Shown: positions 24,559-34,653 of the stretch, piece by piece
Numbering within the stretch: position 1 is the stretch's first letter
How the letters are laid out: each line of letters begins with the position of its first letter
Source of the DNA: Thamnaconus septentrionalis
Lineage: Eukaryota > Chordata > Actinopteri > Tetraodontiformes > Monacanthidae
Assembly (NCBI GenBank): GCA_009823395.1
Contig: CM020511.1
Span: 12,537,501 to 12,601,500 of the forward strand
Direction: 5' to 3'
DNA length: 64,000 nt
Translations under genes and position numbers: made by a program
The notes under the pieces: model-generated
What the model saw: the letters and a program-made list of their open reading frames with translations, nothing else
The model's database searches: none
Told to the model about the DNA's origin: nothing

Positions 24559-24981
24559 TAGGGGGCGCTCACTCCTTCCGGCAAGTAGAGAGGTGAAGGC
24601 TATAACTACATGCTTGTGAGCTTTTTTTTTTAGCCCAAACCTAATCGAGATTTAACAATGCTCTCTTGTCATCAACACACGACAACCTGTGCTGTTAGCT
24701 AGACAAATTTCACTAATATACACCTGTTAGCAACCCGGCAGCAGAGCACTAAACTTTTAAGGGCCACCAATGAGTCGGGAGCGGCGATGGTTTGGATACC
24801 TGTTGTTTCCAGAGGGCGCCGTCTCGCTATATCGTGCTGGAAACACCCGCAGCTGCATTACAAGTTAGGCGGGTAGGGACGCCATTCGCGGCCTGCAGTG
24901 CGAGACGTAGCCGAGCCAAACCGGAAGTGTCGGCGTGCGAGAATATGAGACGGCTCCCCGAGAGCTTTTTTTTTTGACGTC
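24559..24981. promoter_or_regulatory. Promoter-like cluster with CTCF-like, ETS and CRE-like motifs
   Basis: TAGGGGGCGCT at 24559-24569 matches the right core of the CTCF consensus. CTTCCGGC at 24575-24582 and ACCGGAAGTG at 24920-24929 are ETS sites in opposite orientations. AGAGGGCGCC at about 24792-24804 is a second CTCF-like core. TGACGTC at 24975-24981 is CRE-like. CpG is enriched from 24780 to 24960. This combination is typical of TATA-less vertebrate promoters. No first exon could be assigned. Confidence 0.45.
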
Positions 24982-25328
24982 TCGCGGTCCACAAACATTT
25001 GTTTTATACATTTGTGCTTTCGCATGCATTGAAAGGCGACCCGGGGGTGGTGCTGCTGGTGGTTTGGCGTGTCACCTCTCTGTCCTCCGTCAGAGCTCGT
25101 CCTCAAAGTCTGTCCTCAATCCAAATATTTGGTCTGTCAGCACGGGCCGCTGTCTGCGGATGTAGCTGTCTGTCACTGTGTTTTAACAGACTAACTCCTG
25201 GCTTCCCCCGTCAGCGTCACAGTAACAGCTCAGCTCTGATCCCAGCCGCACTCAGGTGTGTAACTGACTGCTCTGTTTCCCCGTAATTACATTGTGCGCC
25301 TGACGCAGCCTCCGTTGCGTCCGCGTGC

Positions 25329-25349
25329 GTGTGTGTGTGTGTGTGTGTG
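25329..25349. repeat. (GT)n microsatellite
   Basis: About ten GT units, followed by G-rich purine sequence to about 25580 that generates spurious Pro/Ser frames on the minus strand. Confidence 0.95.
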
Positions 25350-25599
25350 AGAGTGAAAGGGGGTGAGGCGGTTGGGAGGAGGGAGGAAGGGAGGGGGGCT
25401 TTCCCGCCCGCCTGCGTGTCTTTTCACCCCAGGCGGAAACATGTCATTTCCCGTGCTCCTGTCCTTCTGGTAGACAGATACAATATTAAGAGCCACAAAT
25501 CTGAGTGTGAGTTGAGAGGAGACATTCGGGAGGGGGAAAGGGAGGGGGGGCTGGCGGTGGAGGGGTGGGTGGGGTGGGGTTGACAGTAATAATAGCGTA

Positions 25600-28450
25600 T
25601 AGACAATAGTCGGGGAGGGAGACGGCGATTGAGTGCATTCGCACAAGTCGTGTCAAAAGGCAGCAGGATGTGCAGACAAAAAGGGTATCAGGCATAAATC
25701 GAGGCTGGAGAAGAGAGGAGCTGAATGCGGTTTTGTCACAACGTCTCGTCTCAGTCGCAGCCGAAACTCTTATTTAGCTTTTTTTTTTTTTTCCCAAATT
25801 ATCACACTTCCAAATTACTACAGTACATCAGGGTATGCGGTACATTATGGGCTTTTCCTCTTGATTTGTTTCCTTGTGATGTTTGTCTGGGACTTGAAAC
25901 TTTGTGTGATTGTTACCCTGCATCCATCCCTTTACCTCGCGGTGTATCTGGATCTCTGAAAGCTCGCACATCCGTCTTGCCAAGCTCCAAATTCTCAAGC
26001 GTTTTCCTGCGTTGGCGGCACAAAGTAACCAATCAGCTCCCTTTTGATTTTGATGAGAACGCAGGAAGTGATTTGCGCAGGCTGCCCTCAGCTGCTGCTA
26101 AAAGACTCTAGCGTGGATGTTTTTTGTTTTTTTTTTACATTAAAAGCAGAACAAAGACCATCACTGAAGGCTTTTCATGATGGGAAAGATGTTTTTTGCT
26201 TTACTCTGGCCTGCCCTTTTTTTTTTTTTTGCTTGTGATGCATCTAATGTCACATTTTCCATCAATAGGAAGCCTGGCACCGTTGTTACTTGGCATTTAC
26301 TGGCAGTTTAAAAAAAAAATCTGAATCTTTGAATGCTCAGGTTCATTCAATCACCTTCCTTTTTTTTTTTTAAATCAGCCTCCCATTACCAAAGGTTTCC
26401 ACCGGGCTCTTTTCCAGAGAGAGGGAGTGAGAGAGAGAGAGATGTGAAATGAATCCAAGTGATTTTTGGGAGAGATTCCACCTGGCATGTCAGCTTCGTC
26501 CCTTGGCCCGGTGATATGTCATCAGAGAAGGTTTAGATATTTGTATTAAGTTCAGGCCCTCTGTCCGGCACAATCACCTACAAGTCATTTGTATGTCATA
26601 TTATAGTCATAAGTATTTTATTGTCTATCCTGTGTTGCGCAGGGAAATTCCAATTCATTTAGTTTGCAGCAGTGTTTCAAACGAGGTTTTGATACAATTA
26701 TGTTTAGTAGGATTAGAAAGCCCGTATATAACTCACTCCTGGAAATAAACTATTACAGTATACTTAAATTAAGACCTATTTTTTTATTTGTTTGTTGAAA
26801 AATGCTAAGCTTTGTTTATAAAAACTTTAAGATCCAGGAGTAATTGTCTTAAATCTGTCCACTTCTTTCTACATTCAATTTTGGGACCTTCTGCACGTTA
26901 ACTGGTATTTTGCCTTGGGCCATTTTTTAAAGAAAAGTTGAAATTGTGGTGAGAAAAAGTCATCTGTTTAATTTGTTATTTTCAAGTAGAGATTTTTGGT
27001 AAATTAAACCTTGATTTGCAAACTACTTTTGCAATGCATTACACTGTAGCAGAGTTATGCTTTACTTTAATTTTAAAAAAGAAAGTCCGATTTTTATTGG
27101 ATTTTAAGATCATATTTTCAACTATGTCATCAGAAGTTCAATTTTTCAAAATGTCCAAAGTTTGTGTAGAACTTTCCTCCTTATCACAGTAACCTTGCAG
27201 ATGAACGTCACTTAACCTGGTTGTTTACTAGAATTTCACCATTAGCTCAGCTTTGTTACATATTTTCCAATCCATTGTTACCCTTTGCCTAGTTCTTCTT
27301 CTTTGTAACTTTTGTTCCTATTTAACTTATCTTGACAACCATTTTGTTTATGTGTTGGTTAATCATCTAAAAGTTACTGAGGCGTCTCCCGACTGGTTTC
27401 TTCATATTCTCAGAAGAACAAAGTTCTAAGTAGTTGATTTCTTTCTTTTCTTTCTCTTTTCACGTTCCAAGTTTCACCGACAACTTTGACTTGTGACGGC
27501 CATGAAAGGAGGACTTGTGGATAAGATTCAATAAGAGCAATCAACTTCACACACTCAGCCCTTCAAATGACGACTTTACTGAACATTTTTTTTGCTCTTC
27601 TAAATTATGGAGCACATCATACTTACTCGATTGATCTTAATCGCACACAGCGCATTGGATTTCATTTACCGCAGAGGTTCAGGGAATTACTTTTGCTCCA
27701 CCGAAGTCACCATCACGAGATTGTCATGGGTGAGGTTTTTAGTTTCAATTTGAATGGAAATCAATGTTTTGATCTGGCGAAGCTATGCCTCATTGAATCA
27801 CACGCACACTTGCATGTACGCATGTGGGTGCATTTTTATAGCCAATAATGTTGATCCTGTTTAGCTCTATAACAGTATTGGGCCTTATGTCCTCTTTCCT
27901 CCAGTAGAACATTTTGATAGAAGGGCCCATTATAGTTTGAAAAGTCAGCAAAGGTTTCCTTATTATTATGCATTTTTAGCATATTTATTACATTTGGATT
28001 GGCAGCTTAAACAATATATTTTTTTAACTAAAATATATTTGACAAGAACAGACAAAGGTTTCAATCAACAAGATTGAAAAGATCACCTCTTTTTTTCAGC
28101 CACTGTATAAAAACTACTTGCTTGTTCAGACTGCGCACAGCTGCTCCTGGTCCCAGAACATCATATTTTTATGCACTTACTACATTTCCATAGCATTTTG
28201 AGAAAATCTAAATCAAACTTGAAATCAAAAATGCAAAACAAGAGGGGTTTTTTTGGCATTCAGACAACCAGAAAACACATTTTGCTGCATATCAGAGGAA
28301 GTTTTTTCATTAAGCATCTATCCATAAAATGTCTCATGCAAAATTCTACTCAATGCACATTAAAAGTTTTGGAATGTAAATGCACTAAATGACAAACTGT
28401 AAGGGTTAACATGTCAACAATGTAACAATGTTTTGCCACATTAATCCACA
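25600..28450. other. AT-rich non-coding DNA
   Basis: No gene recognised. T tracts lie near 25779, 26128 and 26218, and a GA run at about 26417-26441. The frame at 27567-27848 (93 codons) has no recognisable domain or splice signals. The stretch 27880-28450 is AT-rich and may include the degraded body of the Tc1-like element whose end lies at 28460-28553. Confidence 0.4.
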
Positions 28451-28459
28451 TATCTTGGT

Positions 28460-28553
28460 CCTATATTTGATGTCTTCAGTATGTATGTACAGTGTAGAAA
28501 GTAGTAAAGATAAAGAAGAAACAGGTGTGTCCAACCTCTTGACTGGTAGTGTA
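28460..28553 (-). mobile_element. Terminal fragment of a Tc1-like DNA transposon
   Basis: Read on the minus strand, the end gives ACACTACCAGTCAAGAGGTT then GGACACACC, followed by a TCTTTATCTTTACTACTTTC-like segment and a GAAGACATCAAA word. This order matches the terminal region of the abundant fish Tc1-like elements. Transposase sequence is absent and the other terminus is not found, so it is a solo remnant. Confidence 0.7.
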
Positions 28554-28999
28554 TATTGGTGTAGCGAGCCCCCTTTAAAAGTTCAGCTGAAGTCTTTTTA
28601 TTTTGCCTTTAGTATCATTACATCATTAAGGTTTTATGGTCCGGCATGAGCTTTATTTTAAGGAAACTGCAGTACAATCAGTGAAGCACTTGGTCTTTTA
28701 TCAACGCATCATCTTTTTTTTCTTTTATGGAGGCATAATTTCCTCTGACGTGCATATAAACAGCTGCCCTGAACTCCCTTTAACATTTGGCTCTAAACAA
28801 AACATGCTGTCTGCTCCGAGATGCACTTCCTGGCGTGATATTTCAGGAGCAAAACTGCCGTCCACCTTTGCTGCTAGCGCGCCGCCGCCTCCTCCTCCCT
28901 CCTCCCTGCTCGCTCTCATACCTTCGCTTACAAAGTACCCCTTGACCGACCCTCTCGCTGAGCGCCGGGGCCCCCGCCGGCACAGCCAGGAATTTGTTC

Positions 29000-29516
29000 C
29001 ATAGGTCACGTCAGACCGTTGGCACACTTGAGCCCCGTTGACAGCTTGTTGTTTACAGTATGCGCAGCCAGCGTGGGGCGGCCACTGCCAGTCGGTGGGT
29101 GGCGGCGGAAGCGCCGGTTGTGTGTTTGTGTGTTTGCGGGAGCCGGGGGAGTGGGAGGGTGGGGTGCAGGGGAGCGGTGGCGGTGGCAGAGGTGCACGGC
29201 GCCGTTAGGGGGGTTGATGTTGGCGGGGGGTACGGGCCGGGGTTTGCTTTGCAAGGGAGCCCCTGGCGCGAGGCCCGGCCGTCTTTGAAGCTCTCCGGTT
29301 CTGAGAGAGAGAGAGAGAGGGGGGGGGGGGTGGAAAGAGGGGATGAGGGAAGACACAGAGGAGGAATGAAAAGAGGAAAAAAAAAGGTTACCTGTGGATC
29401 GGCCAACCTTCAGCGCAGGGTGGGGTAAGGGGGAGCTGGAGTTGGAGGGCGAGGTGGTGGTGGGGGGGGGGGGGCGTGGGCTTTGATGTCGAGTCCAGGT
29501 TGGAGGAGAGCATTGA
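29000..29516. repeat. G-rich strand-biased tract with (GA)n and G-runs
   Basis: The plus strand is strongly enriched in G, with (GA)n at 29303-29319 and G12 at 29319-29330, and a 13-base G run near 29462-29474. These runs can form G-quadruplexes. The long minus-strand frame (216 codons, 29006-29656) is Pro/Ser-rich pyrimidine read-through, not a gene call. Confidence 0.8.
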
Positions 29517-29718
29517 TCACCGGGGGGGCAGGAGGAGAGGGAGGAGGAGAGGGAGGAAGAGGAGGAGGAGGAGGAGGGAGGAGGAGAGGACGGTGCAGAT
29601 GAGCTGAGGGTGGCCGGAGCTCCGCAGCTCCGCAGCTGCAGCAACACTTCCACCACTTCAGAGGAGGACGTGGAGCCGAGGCCCAGGATGCTGCAGAGCC
29701 GCCTGGAAAGGCGTTAAA
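29517..29718 (+). other. Possible acidic coding exon or GGA-repeat read-through
   Basis: An open plus-strand frame runs from just after a stop at 29514 to a TAA ending at 29718. It starts with Glu-rich codons from a GGA repeat (29531-29590). It then continues through unique sequence that reads DGADELRVAGAPQLRSCSN, then TSTTSEEDVEPRP and RMLQSRLERR. The second half looks more protein-like than the repeat, but there is no Met until near the end and no pyrimidine-rich acceptor upstream. It is unrecognised and could be chance. Confidence 0.2.
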
Positions 29719-29914
29719 ACCTCTGGCGCGTGCTGACGGTGATGCCGGCAGTCGGTGGATGAAGTTTAAGAGATCTTTCTCTTTTTTTCTTTCTTTATTT
29801 TTTTTGTGCAGCTGCTCGGTGTGAATGCGCAACTCTTTCATCTCTCTCCCATGTGTTTGCGGCACGAGCATCGGGGAGTTTTACTCCCTGTGTAAGTGTG
29901 TGTAAAAAAAAAAG

Positions 29915-30071
29915 ATGTGTGTGTGTGTGAGAGAGAGAGAGAGACAGTCTGTGTTTATCAGTGCATATAGAGAGTGAAACCCCCACACACACACACACAC
30001 ACACACATCCTCCCAACGTATCCCGAACCAACAAAGGCAGATTCCTGCTGGGCTGCTGTGTATCCATAGAT

Positions 30072-30124
<53 letters not shown>
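29915..30124. repeat. Microsatellite cluster: (TG)n(GA)n, (CA)12, (GT)25
   Basis: Three dinucleotide arrays occur within 210 bp: TG/GA at about 29915-29944, CA at 29984-30007 and 25 GT units at 30074-30124. CA and GT arrays in opposite orientation on one strand can pair with each other. Confidence 0.95.
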
Positions 30125-30129
<5 letters not shown>

Positions 30130-31870
30130 CTGGCTTTTTTCGCACAATCATCAGGACAACACACAGGCACAACACCCACTGGGCTTACCACTCCCCGCAA
30201 TATGCCCCAGCTCCCACAATGCATCAGTATTTCAAAGCCGAGCGTCCCGGGAGACGGCGCTCTAACAGTGAGGTCTTTCCTACCAGGAAGTGACACGCTC
30301 TCCTGCTGGGACACAACTCCCACAATGCACCGAGGTGGTTCCCGTAGAGATGCCGCGCCGTGTGTTTGCTCCTGTCGGCGTCTGTCAGCCTGCTGCTAAC
30401 TGGATTCATCCGTCGTTTGCCTCCTGAGCGGCTCTGGCCTTTTTTTTTTTTGAATTTCCTTCCTGCTATCGGAGCCGAGCGGTTTCATTGTTGAACCCGC
30501 AGTTTAGGGTCAGAGGGCTGACGGCGCGAACAAGAGCACATCCACTGGCCCCGTGTACAGCAGAAAATGTTTCAGCAGCGGCGAGGAATAACCCAAGGCG
30601 AGGTTGACACGCCATTCAATTTTCCTCCGCACAGATCTCTGATCCTTTGGTCAGTTTACAAGTGGATGTAGAGCGGGTCTCAACTCGGAGACAGCCTGCC
30701 CGAGACCCTCCGCAATGCTACTTTAAAGAAAGAGCACTTAATGATGTCCACAAGATTCCTTCAGTGGTGGAGGCAGCGAGTAGGTGGACCTCTTGACCTA
30801 AATTTAGATGTATCTGACTTCTTTTTTCGCAGGGCTCTGCTGCTCACACTTTCACCATTTAACTGGTCTCCGCTTGCAGTACACCAGCTGTGTTTGTGAA
30901 TAATAACCAGACGAGCGGAGGTTTTAATAAGCTGGAGTGAATCAGTGGAGCTGATGTGAGGGTTGGATCGCAAATGCTGAATATCCAAACACTTGAACAA
31001 TGGAGATGCAAAGAGCAGGGGTGTGTTGGTTTTTAAGAAGTTCTCTATTTATTAGGCACATGCAAACTGAAAGTTTCACTTGTTAAAATGAGTAGTTCAA
31101 TACAAAGTAATACTTGATTCATCTCAATCCTTTTCCTCAAGCCCCTTGATTGCATTAGCTTTATTGGGAATATTTTTCTGTTTGCCTGTTATCTCAGGGT
31201 AGTAGTACAGCTGACTCATGACGTGTTGTCACAAACCTTTAAGTGGCAATATACAGGCACTTGAACTTTATTTTGTGTTTCTCTTTATTTCATGCCAATT
31301 TAAAACCTCTTTTAAAGTGTCCTGATATATCCTCAGCCTCATCATATTTCACAGTTAAGCAAAATGTCACAGGTAGTTTTTTTTTTTTTATTGTGCTTTA
31401 TGTGACTTCATATACATCAAACAGAATGTACTTGATTGTCTGCCAAGTGCCTTCTAAGAATGACTTTAATGCCAAGAAGAAATTCCACATTATTCCCATG
31501 TTGTATACAAGCAGCAATTTTTTGCGTCATGCTTCTTGTACCTGATTTTTAGATTCAATCTGCCTGAAAGCGACGAGATGAATTGCACAAGCACAATCTA
31601 GGACGATATACTTCCTCTTAGCAAGTCATACAACATTGTTATTGGCTGGAATTTGGCAAGAATGCCACGTTATGGAAGGTGGAACTATAATTCTTTGCAG
31701 ACCATCTGAATTGAGTTGCAAAGCTTCATTCCAAGGTAATATATTGATAAATGGGAGGAAGAATACAAAAGCCATTAGGAAATCTCCTCCAGTTGGTGCT
31801 CATCACAAAACATCAGAATTTATCCTCTTTATTTGTTTGGCTCCAAGTTTTAGTTACCCCGTTAATTAAA
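30125..31870. other. Unique non-coding DNA
   Basis: No gene recognised. The first 500 bases are GC-richer and mixed, the rest AT-rich. Frames at 31243-31545 and 31636-31945 have no recognisable protein or splice signals. Confidence 0.45.
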
Positions 31871-31879
31871 TCGGCAATG

Positions 31880-32260
31880 ACCCCATCAGAGCATCGTTAT
31901 ATCAGTTTGCGCCTCATCTGCAGCTTCTGGCAAAGCCCCGAATAGTCCAAGTTCACCACCATTCAACCCAGATACAGTCAGCCAGTGTGGAAATATTGCA
32001 TAATTTCGGAAAGATTTAGGGGCTGAGCTGTCAGCCGTTCCGCAGTGTTTAAGATGTTTTCATTGATGGTGCCTTGGCAGAGGTTTTTTTTTTTGCCCTG
32101 GAGTGGCTCGTGTATAATGGACTGCCATGAAACCATAATTGCATGTTTATGAACAAACCAGCTGGTTGAGGCAGAGGGTAATTATTCTCTCTGCATTCTC
32201 CTCGCTGCACGTTAGCGTTGATAGCGGCCCTGGTGGAAAATAAAGGTGTTGAGGAATGCA
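31880..32260. other. Conserved-non-coding-like block
   Basis: Repeat-free sequence except for a short T tract near 32084, with many AT-core homeodomain-type words (TAATTAT, CATAATTG, TTTATGAAC) and balanced composition. The texture suggests a developmental enhancer. Conservation is not tested. Confidence 0.3.
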
Positions 32261-32884
32261 GTAGAGTACAGAGAAGAGAGAGACGGATTCTTCTTGTTTT
32301 GCTGTATTGTTTTGTTTTCCTCTAACCTCTAACTTTTTGTTTTTGCCTTTTTGTGGTGTGGCTGTGTACAAATACACGGCAATACATTGAGTGGTGTTGT
32401 TTTTTGTTTCGTTTTCCAGGACTTTTTGTGCAGAAAATTTTTTTTGAACTGGATGTTGTAGCAGTGTAAGCAATGTAAGGAAGTAAGGAAGCCAGATTCA
32501 TTAGAAATTAAGCATGTTTGTTTTGACACATTGGAAATGCCAACAAAATTAGGAAGACAAACTTCATTTGAACATTTTAGTGCAATTAGAGAAAAAAAAA
32601 TGCCGGCAGACCATGGCAGACCATGTGAGTATTTTTGTTGATGAATGTACGCCATTATTTAGTCTGGCACACATACCGATACTAAACTGTATTTGGTTAT
32701 TTGTGTAGGTGCAAAGGTTAATTAAAAGACCATAATAAACCAGGTCCTGATGAAACAGAGATGCCGTAAGAACACACAATCACAGTACACTAATTTTGTT
32801 CAATGGCAATAAAAAGAGTCCAAAGAAAGATAAAATTCTAGAGATCAACTTTCCTTTCCCATACAGCAGCAGATATTGTAAACA

Positions 32885-33935
32885 TACTCAAGAGCTTGAA
32901 CAATAGGAATGCAGTTGACTCAGATGGTATTTCACTGGAAGCTCTGAAGATAGACCACACCACACACATTATTACTGCCTCTGGTACAAAAAGTCTAGGA
33001 GGAAGAAACAAACAAAGAACTACCCCATATTATTATTGAGTGACTGAAGGATGCTATCAATAAGAAACTCTGTCCAGCACCAGCAGGCTTTTGGAAAGAA
33101 AGCTATGGCATGGACCAGATCACCGCTGCGAATGATCTTTGGAGTGACAGTCCAGACTAAATCTTAGGTTCAGTGACTTCTGACAGGCCTTTCACAAGTG
33201 TAGAAAGAGACATGGTCTGGAAACTGCTGTATCATTATAGAGTCCCACCAACTTAATTAATCAACTGTGTGATGGTGCTACATGCCGAGTGATCCATAAG
33301 GGCAAGCTCACAGTGGAGTTCAAAGTGAAAGCAAGAGTGAGAAAGCGTTATATGTTATCGCTCCTGACCAGGAGTAGACCAGGTCAAGCGAGAAGTAACC
33401 AAGACAAGACAAGACTGGAATTCAGTGGATGCTCACTCAGAGCTTGGAAGAACTTGACTTTGCAGATGACCTGTGCTTAATGGCCCATAAGTACCAACAC
33501 ATGCAAGAGAAGATGGACAATCTTGCAAGTGAAGCAAGGAGACTGCACAATTCACAGATCAGCACAGAACAGACAGATGTCATGGCCATACTAGGCATAA
33601 AAACAAACACACATTACCCCGGATCTGCAGCATTGTTTTAGCCATGTGCACGTCAGATGAGGAAATCCAAGCCATAATTGGAAAGATAGGATGTACTTAT
33701 ACTACTTTGAAGCCAATGTGGAGATCAACAGCTAGATCTACATGGAACAAGCTTAGGATTTTCAACTGTGATGCCATATTTGTGTTACTTTCTGGCTTAG
33801 AGACCTGGAGAGTCACCAACACCTTGACTAGAAAGCTGCAAACATTCATTAACTTCCTCAGAAGCATCTTCAAAATTAGATAAACAAAGAAGATCAGAAA
33901 TGTGAACGTATGGCAAAAGGCTGAAGGAGGCAAAA
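32885..33935 (+). mobile_element. Degenerate LINE reverse transcriptase (non-LTR retrotransposon pseudogene)
   Basis: Reading across several frames recovers the order of a non-LTR ORF2. First comes an NAVDSDGISLEALK segment (32900-32950). Then PAGF and YGMDQITAAND (33085-33135), a DF.QAF box (about 33170) and HKGKLTVEFKVKARVR (33297-33345). The catalytic LDFADDLCLMAH motif follows, with FADD at 33459-33470, and then IGKIGCTYTTLK to FINFLRSIFKIR (33677-33880). The endonuclease domain is missing, and frameshifts and stops break every frame. The catalytic FADD survives, but the copy cannot be functional. Family: FADD-type LINE common in fishes and invertebrates. Confidence 0.88.
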
Positions 33936-34617
33936 GGCTTCATTGATAGTCCTAATAGCATGTATGTGCATGAGTGTGGGTATAGCAGAATCGGAAGGGA
34001 CAATTTTGGTATAATTCTTTCAGTTCTGCAGCCGTAACGAAAAATTGGACAACATCTCACACCCCAAACAGAAGCTGACTGGTCCTCACCGGCCATCTCC
34101 ATTTTTATCGTGTGGAGCAGATATGAAACGGTTTAATTTAATAGCGGTGACTCTTTCAGGAGCTAAACAGGCTTACTTAAAGGCAGGGCAGGTCTAACAT
34201 GAATCTCTAAGTAGGATTTGCTCCTGAGGGCCACTGAGAGCTGACCCACCCGGGCTGGAACACAGCACTGTTATCCGGTCTCATTACCGAAGCCACTGCT
34301 CTTACATTTAGCCTCGTTAGCCGCTCCCGACGAACATCCGGCAGTCCGCTGGGGATTGGAGGGTTAATTGTGGCTCGTGTCAGAACTTGGACCTGGCCAG
34401 CTCAATAATGGTCTGCAGTTATTGGCTGGCCATCCGTGTTTGTGTGTGTGCGTGGTGAGATTTTGGGGCTTGCGTATGCACGTGTATGAGCTGCCTGTCT
34501 TCAGGTATCGGCTTTGGTGTTGACCCGGGGCCATCGCAGCCTTCCAGCGCTGTCTGTATTGACAGACAAGGGACTCCTGAGACGAGTCCAATGCCCGCAG
34601 GCCGCCACACGCTGGAG

Positions 34618-34653
<36 letters not shown>

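Noticed and set aside
29006..29656. 216-codon minus-strand frame rich in Pro and Ser
   Set aside because: It is the complement of a G/GA-rich tract with few possible stops. It has low complexity and no splice or domain evidence.
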